Assembly: GCA_963682055.1 (NCBI GenBank)
Contig: OY821749.1
Span: forward strand, 20,653,631 to 20,717,630
DNA length: 64,000 nt
Direction: 5' to 3'
DNA from: Primula veris
Lineage: Eukaryota > Streptophyta > Magnoliopsida > Ericales > Primulaceae
A program made the translations under genes and the position numbers. Below are positions 10,398-21,814 of the stretch, one piece after another. The notes under the pieces were generated by a model that saw nothing but the letters and a program-made list of their open reading frames with translations, did no database searches and had not been told where the DNA came from. The stretch's first letter is position 1; every line of letters begins with the position of its first letter.

Positions 10398-13300
10398 TTA
10401 CTTGCAACCTTCAACTTCAAGCCTGTTTTTCTCGTTCAGGTAATCTCCACTTCGTATTGGTGGAAACCTACACGACATCGCAATGAATCAGAATATGGAA
10501 ATACACAAAGTAAGTAAGAAAAGTTCATTACAAAACATCTTTGGGGTTTTAAGATATGGATTTGGTCTCAATATTTTTTAGGTAATCAATGAAGTGTTAG
10601 TCTGATCACGCTTTATTGGTATCACAGTTGAGGTTTCTTAACAACTTAAAAGAAATAAATGGATATAAAAAAAATTCAATTATTGCCTGGATCCAAAGAA
10701 CTGCCCGCTATTTCTCAGTCAGAGAAAAAGAAAATGACCATAACATAGACTATCAGCAAAATCGGCCAGGCTGTTTTCATTTCATGAAATTAGTCACCCA
10801 GAGCTTGAATTAATAAAACTCTTGTAAATGCATCAGCAATGAAGAAGATGAAACCGAATATACTAAGAATCCTACAAAATCATGTGAAGCAATCCACAGA
10901 ATCTCTCACTAATATCAAATAATATCATATTAGATTAACGGAGCATATTCCATGAATCATGACTTTCCTTCTTGTATATAGACATGTGTACATAATTGTC
11001 TTATATATAGTGATGAACATAATCTCTCTGCCCACCTTGAGAAAGGGTATTCAGTTTACTCAAATTGTCTTTAACTACTCTCAAAAACGGTCTGATTCCT
11101 TACTACGAGAAGGTAACATATTTTTTAATATAAAAAATGGGGAGAAAGAAAAACGAGTAAACAAGGAAGTAGCACAAAGGCAAAAACTGCAAGGAACAAA
11201 TAAACAATAAAAAAAGCTTAAAAGTAAAAATCTAAATGAGTTTGGCTGACAAGCAAATCAATACCTCGGAGGATTCGATTCACTGCAACAACTCTTCAAG
11301 CATTCTACAATACAGTCTGGGTTCGGGTCTAGGAAGAAAGCTATCTGAAGATTAAATAGGAAATTAAGATATTTATACGAAATCACAGACTCACAGTAAT
11401 AGACTATTATTTTCGGTTCAAATATAAAAGTCCATTAAATGGAAGTTCATTTAGAAAAATTGGTTTTAGTTAACCCTAGCTGACACCTTACAAAATCAGA
11501 GAAAGGATACTCGAGTTAAAATTGTACTTTCTGAACAACTTGTTCTCCTCAGTTTATGGCTTTACGCCAAACTACTGTACCTTCTACAGCTATATATCAA
11601 GATCAAGCAAACTTCACCCTTAAGAATTTGCATGGAAATTTCAAATTATGGGAGGAAAAAAAGAAGAGGGAAGGGAACATGATAAATAAATTTCTTCAGA
11701 AAAGGCACATAAACTTTATAGTACCGAGTATCGTTCTCGTCCAACCGGCATGACCCTGTGCAATGTTGACCTAATAAAGAAAAAGACAACTTCAAATTTT
11801 GGAAACCGAAAGATGTTTAACCAGTATTTCTAATAGGAAAGGGCAAAATTCCGTCATTTCAAAGACACGCGGACGTATAACACGAGTCAAAAACCATCTT
11901 TAGGTGGCTTCAGAAAAAGAAAGCGCTTATTTTTTTCTTTGTTTTTGGCGCCTGGATAGTTTTTTTTTTTGTCCTTTTTTCCTGTGTGCTTCTCATCAGA
12001 CGACAGCAATTTATTTTCACTCCATAATGAAAAGGGCATCTTATAGTTCTTTAAAACATGGTTTCAGATTAGAGGTTTACAGAGTTATCAAAATATCAGA
12101 AAAGTTCAACTTGAAAGAAATGATATGCTATTTAGGAAAAACTGAGCTGTTATAGTCGGAGAAATAGTAGACATCTAAAAGTAGACGACAAAGTTTTGAG
12201 AATGAAAAATTACCGAAATAATCCATTAGTCCACCTCTCCGTCATATCCCCAATATTAACGACAAAGGCGCTGCAACCAACATGGCATCTGATAAGAAAA
12301 ACATTCTGAGGTAAATATATAGACACGCATAGATCTTAAAGGACTTTCTGTTCTTATTTCCTTTGAGTGTCTCCATTTCACGATGAAAGAAGTAGATGTA
12401 CCTGAAATTTTGCATGATTACAGACACATTTTCTCTATTATAAGACACTGAATTCAGGTTTATAGATGAATTTGTGTAAAAAGGGATCTGGAACATGCGT
12501 CATATAATTGTAGACTGTGTATATAAGAAGTCAAAAGCAAAACTAGTAAAAATCACAAAGCATGACCATAATTAGCACCTCGGTACATGTCTGTTTTCTA
12601 TATTTTCTTTAAAAACGGACTAGAAATCTACAATGCAATGTTACCACACTGCTGTTCAGCTTCCCTATAGATAAAAAGGTCACTAAGTTCTTTTTGTTGA
12701 GTTAAAAAATGTACTTACCACTTGGCTACTTAACACGATTTAAGTCAGATTCAGAACCCTATGCAAATAAAGAATTCACCGTAATGCACATCAAATTTTA
12801 GATGTTTCAAATTCAAGATAGAGAGAAAAAAAGTATAATGTAGCCGCTGAAAAAGGAAAGTTTAATATTAGTCTAGCATATGGGATATTCTGGAAAAAAG
12901 TGCATTTTATTTAAAAAATACGACAAAAAGGAAGAAGTGCATTACCCATCTATATGTTTCACATCTTCCCAAATAAGTGGCACCTTGGATTTATCTCTGC
13001 AAATCTGTTAACAACCAATATTGAAGAAAGAACTTGAAGAGTTCAAGGATAATTTAGATTTAGTTATTTAACAAAAAGGACCTGAAGTCCAGCAACACCA
13101 TCTGATGCTAGAAGAGTCATCATTCCATAGTCTGAATGAGCAGATGATCCAATTATTTCTACTCCACAAGAGCTCAAATCGCCTAAACCAAATAAACCAC
13201 AGCTTTTAATCAAATCTTTGCTACGAAGTCATAACATAAGTCAAATCCACCCTTCTCTCCCTATTTAAAATTTTTCCTATGTGGCCCCCATACACTTGAT

Positions 13301-16300
13301 AATTTTGATAAACTTCTGAAGAAAGATAAGGTGACTTTCCGAATATAAGCTGAATATAACATATTAAGGTCTACTTCATCTTATCTGGAGGCTGGAGCAG
13401 AACAAAACAGTCCTGTCCATTTGCATATATCTCCTACATTCTCAAAGTCTTATCATGCCTATAATTTTGCCAATTTGTGACTGAAGGAAGGATCAACACC
13501 TCTTGATATATTTTTCTTGATGGTTATATATAAAACAAAAACCATATAGGGGCTGATTGAAAGTGTGAAACTCAGGGGGACGTATTGTATTCTCATTGTA
13601 TATCAATGGTTCTGCCAACCATATGTGAGAGCCGGATGTGATGCTCATTTCAAAAGTTCCATATTACGCCTAGAAATGGGACAAAGACACTCTAAAAGAA
13701 TACAGTCATGCTAAATGGTAAAAATACCTGGATAGTGTAAAAGACGAAGAAATGGCATGGGTGGATTAAAAGCGCCCACTTTCACAAAAAAATCTTCATC
13801 CAAGTTTAAAGCCAAAGCAAGTAAAGAGATCAACTTTTTCCCAGTATCCCTGTAGCAGAATAACCAGTGTCAAAATATGGCTATTATCTTTTTCTTCACC
13901 TCTCAGGGAAAACATGAACGTGAAAATCTAAAGTTCCACCTATAAGGAAGTATGTAACTTGCATGAGCTTGTGAAAAAATTTCTTGAATGCTAAAGTATA
14001 CTATAAACATGCAATAAATTCACAACATAAAGAAGAAATCAGGCTAAGGAAAATTAAAATCCTCATGGATATTTGAGCAGATTATCACGATCGAGCACAT
14101 GCTAATTGAAATTAAAGTTATTAATATAAAATATAAGCAAGCGTATAATGGTCATTTCAGAGTATAATTTATTGCTTTTTCGATTTATCATACCATTGTA
14201 TAAATCGTTATAGTATAACTTTGTAAAGTGGAATACTAAATCTATAAGTTCGATAAAATCGATAACTCAAAATTACTAACTCGTAAAGTTAACATAAATT
14301 TATAATATGAATCACGTTGATTTAAAAAAAAACAATTTCCATCGAACCCTTTTCAATACATTACATTGACCACATATTTTTATAAAGGACGACGGAGTGA
14401 GCATGTGGTTTATATTTTAACTTTTTATATGTTTTTCATTGAGTACAACCCATATTCCTAAATTTGAGCAGAGGTGAAGCCTGAAATATTATATGGAGGT
14501 GTCAAATTTCAGAATATTAAAATAAGCGGTGTCAAATCATTGTTTTTAACGTAATTTTAGTGAAAATACATAATAAACATTACAAAAATACATAATTTTC
14601 GAAATTACGAGTGGGGTCGTCGGCTTCAATGGTCCCTTGAATTTGAGTAATGTAAAACTGGCAGGTGGCGACTACAGTTTGGGATGAGATGTGACTCTCT
14701 CTAAATCTGACATGAAAAAGTCCCTAAGTGCAAAACCTGTTACATCAAAAAAAAAATTCTTAATTTTTTTTTTTTGAAGAACCACACTTTTATTAATTAG
14801 ATGAAAAGTAAAAGGTAGCGCTTAAATTTGTTGACAATAGATATCAAGATAGCAATAAGCAAAGCTAACAAGAATTAAAACTAAAACATACAATAAACAT
14901 ATTTGCAAATCAAGATTTGGCTAATGTAAGAATCCAGATTTTCGTAGAAAAATGTCAGTGTAAAGAGAAAGTATTGTCCCACATCGCCTAGATATGTGAG
15001 TATCTATATGGTATATAAGCCTAAGAAAACCCCATTACTATCACCAATGCCTTTTAAAACTGTGCGGCCCGAGAACGAATGACGAAATCGAGACAAAGCG
15101 GACGGTATTGTTAGTAGTAAGCAGATGGTGGCGGTCTGGTCGGATGACCGGGTCGTTACAATTGGTATCAGAGCCGCTATCTAGCCGATGATGTGTGAAC
15201 CACCCACCGGAAGTACGGCGTGCTCGACGAGGACGTCGTGTTTTTTATTTTGTTACGTTCCAAAATAAAAAACACGACGTCCTCGTCTAGTGATATAAGG
15301 ATCTTCTATCATTTTACTACATCATTTTACCCATTTTTCTAATAATTAGGGGACGTGTAATTTGAAAATAATATAAAAGATAGCAAATTGATAACTTTTT
15401 TTTACCATTTTTACATATCTAAATTAGGAGATTCACAATAAATAGATTATCAAAATAAACATAATAATGAACATGTTTCAAAATATACCAACAAAATGTA
15501 TTTTTTTAATTAAAATTGGAAAAAAAAACCCGAAAAAACCCGAAACCGGACCGAGACAAACCAATTCGGTCCATAAACCGAAAAGACCGAAAACCAAAAA
15601 AAAACGAACCTAAATTTATGTTCGATTTCGGTTTTGTCAAAAACCAATATGAACTGACCCTAACCCAGCCCTACTACCACCAATGAGCCCTTCTAATCGG
15701 AAGATTACTACTTTCATGACTACCGAAATAAGTGTCTTGTTTTTTATTTTGTTACGTTCCAAAATAAGTGTTCATTTTTATATTTTAATAAATTTTCTTT
15801 TTTTTCTTTTTTAAATACCTTTTTTTTTAGTAAAATCATATCAAATTTACATATTTAATCTCATATTCTAAGTAACAAATAGTTTTTTGTTTAAATTTTT
15901 TGATTTTTTGATACTCTTTGTTGAATTTTAAGTGAAATAAGCAGGACATTTATTTGGGGACCGAGCAAGTATAATATCAATAAAAAGATAAAATAGTCAT
16001 ATTAAGGCATTTGAGATGAGAACGACGATATGAAAATCTTAACTAGATCTGTTTCTAAAATATGAGAGTGATCGGGATTTACTTCTAAAAAAGTATGTAG
16101 TAACAACACAAAGAAATAAATGATAGTACGAAAGAACAAATTTCTAGAGTATCAATCTTATGTAACATCCCCTAAATTTTAATTTTTTTAAAGTGCACGC
16201 CACACCAATATCATTGTTGAGGAGGGACTTACAGAACCCTTTCGTAGTAAGACTCCATAGTTGGCCTCCAAGTTGGCAAAACTTCTGAAAATTCATTCTC

Positions 16301-17853
16301 AAAGCGGTTATAAATGATCCTTATATCAGAGTAAATTATTGTAACTGCGGGATATTGGACAAATGCCAGGTTAAATTTTTATCATAAACAAGTGAAATCC
16401 AATGAAAAATAATAAAATACCTTCGGAAGGCCATTGATTGAGATTAAAATCACTAGAGTACTTTTCCAAAGGACCGATATAGAAATTTTCTTTACTATCA
16501 CCTACACTCATCCATAGAAGACAATTCAAACCCCCGACTCACAAAAAAGAATGATAGAGGAAGAGGTAAAAAAAGAACAAAAAACAAACAAGGTATAACC
16601 TTTGGAATTTAATTCAGGCTTGTGCTTCTCAGCATAGAGGGGTGAGTAACCTCTATTCTGCTTGCGACTCAGTTTCATCTTTTCTTCAAGGGGGAGATTA
16701 TACAACTTTTTGCTCTCTTCGAATGCTCTTTTTAGCAAGTTGTCATCTACCCCATGATTTATTAGGTAAAAGAAACCACAGTCTAAACACGCCTGCACAA
16801 CACATTCAGCTACTACTGAGCTACACTTTCTTAATTTTTTTGGTCAGATATTAAAAAGATACTTGTGTTAAACGATCATCCAAACATGTGATTGGAAAAT
16901 TAAAATTCAGTGCTAATGAGCTAAACTTGGAGCAATAAATCCTAGTGATGTTTATGCTCGGAAGGTGAAGCGATAGCATGTAGTAACCCCGGACATGTGA
17001 TACGGTCCTATTTTTGACTATTTTGCTTAAGAAAAGCGCAACTTTTTCTATTGAAAAGTAAAAAGAGTGATAGATTGAAACTGAAGTATTTTCCCATTGA
17101 CACAACGATTTTACTTCCACAGGAATGTCACACACACACAATTACCTACCTTAAGGAATCTAGTCAAGAAAACATAGTTACTGGAAGCTCTGTATAGGAT
17201 CGGTAACGCGTTTCCTCGTAGATGCACTTATGAAAAGGGTATCATACTTTTTCAAGATAATATAAGAATCTAAGTATTTCGCCATATTATTAATGTGGAA
17301 TTCACAAAGTTCAGGCTAGTTCTTAAAATAATTCTTATATATTTCATTCTAAAAATTTAAGTCGAAAGCTGTATTCCTGTTCCCCATTATATTTTAGTCC
17401 GCTTTTCTCATTTCCCGAAGGCTGTTCCCTAAGTTGGCAATTGGTAGAAAAACTCATCTGCTTTAGGTACCCCCACATACGGAGTATAATAGTTGCACAG
17501 TAATTACTAATTCCACATTTTCAGTTCATACATAATCTTGTATCTAAAATAATCAAAATTGAAAAAGAACTACTTTTTTCGAAAATAAAGGTCTATCTCA
17601 AAAGTGTCAATATCACATATTTATGTACAGAATTAGACAGCAATTTTCATGATTCACCTCCTTAGCATAACCATTATGTAAAGAAGGTTAAGTCGTACAG
17701 TAAAAACTCAATGAGGAAAAAACAGAACAAATTAAGTGAATGAAAAATATTCTTGAAGAAAAAAAAGAAAAGGACCTGGCGTATAGAATTAGCAGTAGAA
17801 ATACGATTAGTAGAGGCCAAATCGATTACTGGAAGTTGCATAGTTTTCTCCAT
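10398..17853 (-). CDS. 2-oxoglutarate/Fe(II)-dependent dioxygenase, At1g35190-like (complete, 11 exons)
   Basis: Exons: 17776-17853, 16600-16792, 16421-16501, 16233-16284, 13728-13849, 13082-13182, 12946-13004, 12214-12270, 11725-11770, 11265-11344, 10398-10467. They splice in frame to 939 bases and 312 residues. Order: DIOX_N part (LPVIDL near 7; ACLDCGFFYLINHG at 27-40), then the jelly-roll 2OG-FeII_Oxy domain. The iron ligands are H191 and D193 (SSAHSDYGMMTLL) and H252 (STLHRV). R261-x-S263 (RYS) should bind 2-oxoglutarate. The family is soluble and cytosolic; close relatives include hyoscyamine 6-hydroxylase-like enzymes, but the substrate cannot be read from sequence. Similarity to Arabidopsis At1g35190 (329 aa) is by recall. 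The start is the ATG giving MEKTMQLP. A 1.45-kb foldback lies 23 bp upstream of it and could affect expression. Intron 4 (2.4 kb) holds a TRIM fragment, a palindrome and a Stowaway-like MITE. Confidence 0.9.
14460..14760. other. Intron 4 sequence, unassigned repeat-like stretch
   Basis: Within intron 4, about 14465-14760 has the look of an old dispersed repeat (repeated GGTGTCAAAT motifs and a short GTGGGGTCGTCGG block). It could not be assigned to a family. The part at 14160-14405 ends in GACGACGGAGTGAG, possibly the right end of a degraded Stowaway element. Confidence 0.3.
14925..15160 (+). mobile_element. TRIM-type LTR (236 bp)
   Basis: The block starts TGTAAGAATCC, contains TGTCCCACATCG and a TATATAAG-like promoter, and ends GGTCGTTACA. 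It is followed after two bases by a primer-binding site. The short length and the CCCACATCG motif are typical of terminal-repeat retrotransposons in miniature. Only this LTR and the start of the internal region are present; the second LTR was not found, so the copy is truncated. It lies in intron 4 of the dioxygenase gene, opposite to its transcription. Confidence 0.75.
15163..15175 (+). other. Primer-binding site for initiator tRNA-Met
   Basis: TGGTATCAGAGCC is the standard plant retroelement sequence complementary to the 3' end of initiator methionine tRNA. It lies two bases after the TRIM LTR. Confidence 0.85.
15226..15287. repeat. Perfect 27-bp inverted repeat with 8-base loop
   Basis: Arms 15226-15252 and 15261-15287 are exact reverse complements around TTACGTTC. 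The outer half of the arms (GACGAGGACGTCGTG) continues the TRIM internal sequence. The inner half plus loop equals part of the Stowaway-like MITE also seen at about 5404-5430 and 15740-15766. Confidence 0.95.
15500..15670. repeat. Degenerate CCGAAAACC-type dispersed repeat
   Basis: Repeated CCGAAAC, ACCGAAAA and inverted TTCGGTTTT motifs form a partly palindromic stretch of a kind common in plant introns and MITEs. No end points are clear. Confidence 0.45.
15722..15975. mobile_element. Stowaway-like MITE (right duplicate)
   Basis: Same element as at 5386-5640, with about four base or length differences. It starts ACCGAAATAAGTGTC and ends near GGGGACCGAGCAAGTAT. It lies in intron 4 of the complete dioxygenase gene. 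Confidence 0.6.
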
Positions 17854-17876
17854 TTCTCTCTCCCTCTCTGTAACCA
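15722..17876. repeat. Near-identical duplicated segment, right copy (partner 5386-7541)
   Basis: Contains exons 1-4 of the complete gene. Similarity to the left copy is about 99.8 percent up to GTAACCA (17870-17876), where the foldback element begins. Beyond the element, the resumed flank matches the left copy only loosely. Confidence 0.95.
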
Positions 17877-19327
17877 GGGGGATTCCTACCATGTCTGACA
17901 ACTTTGCCAATTTTTATTTTATTTTTCATTTTCTGTTTTCGTTTTATTTGATTTTATGTTTTCCTCTTCTGTTTTTAAAAAAAAAAAAAAAACTTTCCAG
18001 TTTTAAAACAAAAAAAAAAACTAAGATCAAACCAGACTTTTCATATATCAAATTAATATATTTTTTTATCAAATCAACATCACTCTACCACTACAATTAT
18101 CACCAATTTTACCAAAGAAAAACCCTCTCCCAATTTACCAATTTTTTTTTTTCCAATTTTACCAAAAAAAAACCTTAATCATCAAACTCCTTTATATATC
18201 AAATTAATATATTTTTTTCTCAAATCATCATCACTCTACCACTACATTTATCACCAATTTTACCCAAAAAAAAAATCTCTCCCAATTTACCAAAATAAAA
18301 CCTCACCCAATTTTACAAAAAATAAACTATAACCATCAACCAACAAACTACTTCCTATATAATTAAGATCATTAGTGTTATCAAGTATGGATAACAATTA
18401 TAGTATTTGGGGAATGAATCTTAATTTATCTTCTCCGGATAATACTCTCAAAAACACTCAATTTCCGATCGATTCTAATCAAAATACATTTTTTTCATCT
18501 CAAAATATCAATTTCCTGACTGATCCTTATAATCATCTCAACCCGTATTTTGATAATCAGTTTGTAAGTGGTGATTATAATTACACAAGATCACAAAATA
18601 CATCAAAATACATTAAAATACGGGTTGGGATGATTATTCAAATATGAATCATAAGAAAACTGAGCATTGCCATAAGAATCAGTCGGAAAATTGATATTTT
18701 GAGATGGAAAAAAAGTATTTTGATTAGAATCGATCGGAAATTTGGCGTTTTGGGGAGTATTATCCGGAGGAGATAAATTAAGATTCATTCTCCAAATATT
18801 ATAATTGTTATCCATACTTTAATTTTATATAGGAAGTAGTTTGTTGGTTGATGGTCAGACTTTATTTTTTGTAAAATTGAAGAAGTTTTATTTTGGTAAA
18901 TTGGGAGAGGTTTTTTTTTTTGGTAAAATTGGGGATAAATATAGTGTTAGAGTGATATTAATTTGAGAAAAAAATATATTAATTTGATATGATGGTTAGA
19001 GTTTTTTTTGGGTAAAATTTGAAAAGTTTTTTTTTTTGGTAAATTTGGAGAGGTTTTTTTTTTTGGTAAAATTGAGGACGTTGATTTGATAAAAAAATAT
19101 ATTAATTTGATATATGAAGTAATTTGATGGTTAGAGTTTTTTTTGAGTAAAATTGGGAAAGTTTTTTGGGTAAAAAACAAAAGACGAAAACATAAAATCA
19201 AAGAAGAAAACGAAAGGAAAATTTTTTTTGGCAAAGTTGCCACGTGGCATGCCACGTAGACGTGAAATTCCCAATCTCACGTTTATTATATTTATGAGTT
19301 AAGGCGGTAGTAAAAAAAGAATCCCTC
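17877..19327. mobile_element. Foldback (long inverted repeat) DNA element, 1451 bp, with target duplication GTAACCA
   Basis: The ends are GGGGGATTC and GAATCCCTC. They are flanked by direct copies of GTAACCA at 17870-17876 and 19328-19334; the left dioxygenase copy shows the unoccupied site (GTAACCA once, near 7535). The arms 17877 to about 18553 and about 18608-19327 are imperfect inverted repeats of each other. Each arm carries the start of the same ORF (ATG at 18387 on plus and 18815 on minus; peptides MDNNYSIWGMNLNLS and MDNNYNIWRMNLNLS), which breaks off at the centre. The arms also contain poly-A/T tracts and a 150-bp internal duplication. The peptide resembles N-termini of Harbinger-associated proteins only vaguely, so the superfamily is unassigned. 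There is no transposase. Confidence 0.85.
18387..18815. pseudogene. Two inverted, truncated copies of one transposon ORF start
   Basis: Plus strand from 18387 and minus strand from 18815 both encode about 60-70 residues beginning MDNNY.IW.MNLNLS, rich in Asn, Gln, Phe and Tyr. They contain matching blocks FPIDSNQNTFF and SQNIN. They run toward each other and end at the palindrome centre. They are fragments of a lost longer protein, not independent genes. Confidence 0.65.
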
Positions 19328-19334
19328 GTAACCA

Positions 19335-19889
19335 ACCCAATTAACTTATGTATTTTTTTTAAGTTGGACGTATTTTCGTAGAGACATTTGTTTAGTAAAC
19401 TGATGGAGACGTGGCCGGGTCATAGTGGGCCCTATTATGTTATTTGATGCATTTATTATTTGCTAGACTAGGGCTCTTGTTTTATAGACCAAATTGTTGT
19501 ATTTTTATTTAAGTATTCTATTTGTTATGACTGAAAGTAGATAGGGCCTATTGGTGTTTTACTATTATTTATTGGTCCCTCTCTCATGCTTACGAGTAGG
19601 ATTAGCCACATTTGATACATTCGTTCCTTAATATATTTTCAAGAGGTTAAGTTTTTTCTCTCTATTATTTGTGACTTTTGGTGTTTAGCAGAACGAGTTT
19701 TGGTCAACTAACACACGAAGTTGCTCGAGGTTTTGTAGTTTGCACCGTACTTGAGCAAGCTAGGGTGGATTCGTCCATCATAAACTTGATTGAAGAACAT
19801 GATCAGAAACTAAAATATAAGTAGGAATGGAAATAAATTGCAGAAACTAAATAGGCAAGAACACTTTCTCTGTATATTATGCATATTTA
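19335..19889 (-). promoter_or_regulatory. Upstream region of the first complete dioxygenase gene, displaced by the foldback
   Basis: 19390-19560 matches 7662-7860 (shared ACGTGGCCGGGTCATAGTGG), so the original promoter now lies about 1.5 kb from the start codon. 19560-19889 is unassigned. Confidence 0.45.
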
Positions 19890-20128
19890 CTCTCTACGTT
19901 TCTAATTAATTGTATTCTACGAAATTACGTACAATTTTGATCGGTTTATAACATATATCAAAATTGTCAGAAATAAAAAAATTCAAAAGTAAATCATATA
20001 ATTTAATGTTTGAACTACATGATTAACTTTTGAAAATTTTCATTTCGACAATTTTGATACAAGTTATTGACCGATCAAATTTGCACGTAGTTTTGTAGTG
20101 AACAAATAATTATGATCGGAGGAGGGAG
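19890..20128. mobile_element. Stowaway MITE, 239 bp, TA target duplication
   Basis: Flanked by TA on both sides (19888-19889 and 20129-20130). The ends are CTCTCTACGTTTCTAATTAA and the inverted form of CTCCCTCCTCCGATCATAAT. Inner sequences remain complementary through TTTTGATCGG. Length, ends and TA duplication fit the Tc1/mariner Stowaway group. Confidence 0.85.
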
Positions 20129-20130
20129 TA

Positions 20131-21814
20131 CTATGCTACTGGTATATCTCTCCACTCTTCAGGCTACCTGTAATTTTCAAGTAAACGTGATCCCTTTTTG
20201 GAGTTTCATACACCTTTCATTATAGACTTGTAGTGAACGTAATCTCTTGATTATAAAATACATTATTGTATTTTTTAAATAACTCAAATATCATGATTGA
20301 AGGTCCTACGGGACTTGAATTTAAATAAAGTCGAACAAAATTTGTTGCTGATAGGCCGGTGCCAGGATTTACCAGTGCGCAAGCAAGTTAAGCTGCTTTT
20401 TTAGCCACAGACCGCCTAATACCGAGTTCATTTTATGCTTAAACGCATTGAATTGCGTTTTTGAATTGCTTTTTTATGTGTTTAAAATAATTATTAGAAG
20501 CCATACATTTGTCATATGTCTTAGTCATAATATTGACTTATTGAAGCCTCCAAGAGCGATTTACTATTACCTGTTATTATGCAAACTTGCAAAGATGTGA
20601 TCTAAAGCATCGATTTTCATAGTTAAACATACACTAACCAAATCTAACCAAACAGCACATACTATTCTTAGTCGTAACTAGCATTCTAGTTCTTTCACAT
20701 CTTTTGTACTTATGGCACTCGAGCATAGTTGCCAAGAAGGGAAGCGGAAGTGGGCAAAGAAACGGAAAAAGAAAACGAGAAGCAGTGCGGGATATGAGAA
20801 ACACAACTTTTCAAAGGGGAAACGAACTTCCCATAACTATGATTACTCAACCACCATTCCAAAACAGAATTTCATGTAGCAGTAGATGAATTGCAGAATT
20901 TTATTTGCATTAGGAAAAAAATTGCTTGGGGGTGTGAATATAGCCACTCGGGCAGTATCTAGATTCTATTATTGCAATCATGATTCAAATTCAACAGTAA
21001 TTTCATATGACAGTATCCAAGTATTATAACATTGTCCTTTACATTATCCACAAACACATGAAGATCTTCTTGTTTAAAAAAGAAGAGGATAAAGCTAAAG
21101 AATTGCATAAAACCATGTAATAGAAAGTATATCAATGAAAGTTTTCTACTCCAATTGCCTGTCTGGATGCAGCTTTTAAGCAAATGAGCTGGATTTATTT
21201 CGTCTGAGAAAATATCGGTGTTCATCCAGGCTAAAGTTTCTAGATTATTCGAACTAAACAAACGGAAAAGTTCAGCATTTGCAGTCTTACATATTAAGCA
21301 GACAATTGCTGAGCTTTAAAGCTGTAACCAAACAAGGCCATATATGTGACAGCTTATGGTTTTTCAGCAACCAACTTATATCAATCACCCGATGATTCAA
21401 ACGATAACTCATATCAAGAGAAACGCTTTAGAAAAGCTTCCTACAGGTAACAATTTTAATGAAACTTCATTGTCAACTGTCAAGTCAGATTATCATAATT
21501 GGGTAAATGAGTAATGTTAAAGAACTACTTCTATATGCTATCCACACTTTAAAACTCAGCCACATATGGGTAATCTTGCCAGCCTTGCTCAGTTTCCACT
21601 CATGACAAAGACACCTAAATCATTACTGGAACGGATAAGATGGCCAATCATTTCAAATTTTATTTTTCAAAACATTTACTATTCAGCTTTCAAGGTACAG
21701 GTTCTGATAATGAAACAGAAATTGCAACATTGTGACAATAATATACAGGAGTAAATAAAGAGAAACTTAGACGAGTGTAAATAATCACAAATTTATTTCT
21801 ATAGTTGCAACCTG
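20131..21814. other. Intergenic region between the two complete dioxygenase genes
   Basis: No gene recognised. From about 20700 it resembles 9590-10397, so it is the duplicated 3' flank of the second gene. The 61-codon ORF at 20704-20889 has a basic, low-complexity translation and is not conserved in the sister flank. Confidence 0.5.

Noticed and set aside
17753..18178. 141-codon plus-strand ORF
   Set aside because: Runs antisense through dioxygenase exon 1 into the poly-A/T arm of the foldback. Its composition is low-complexity.
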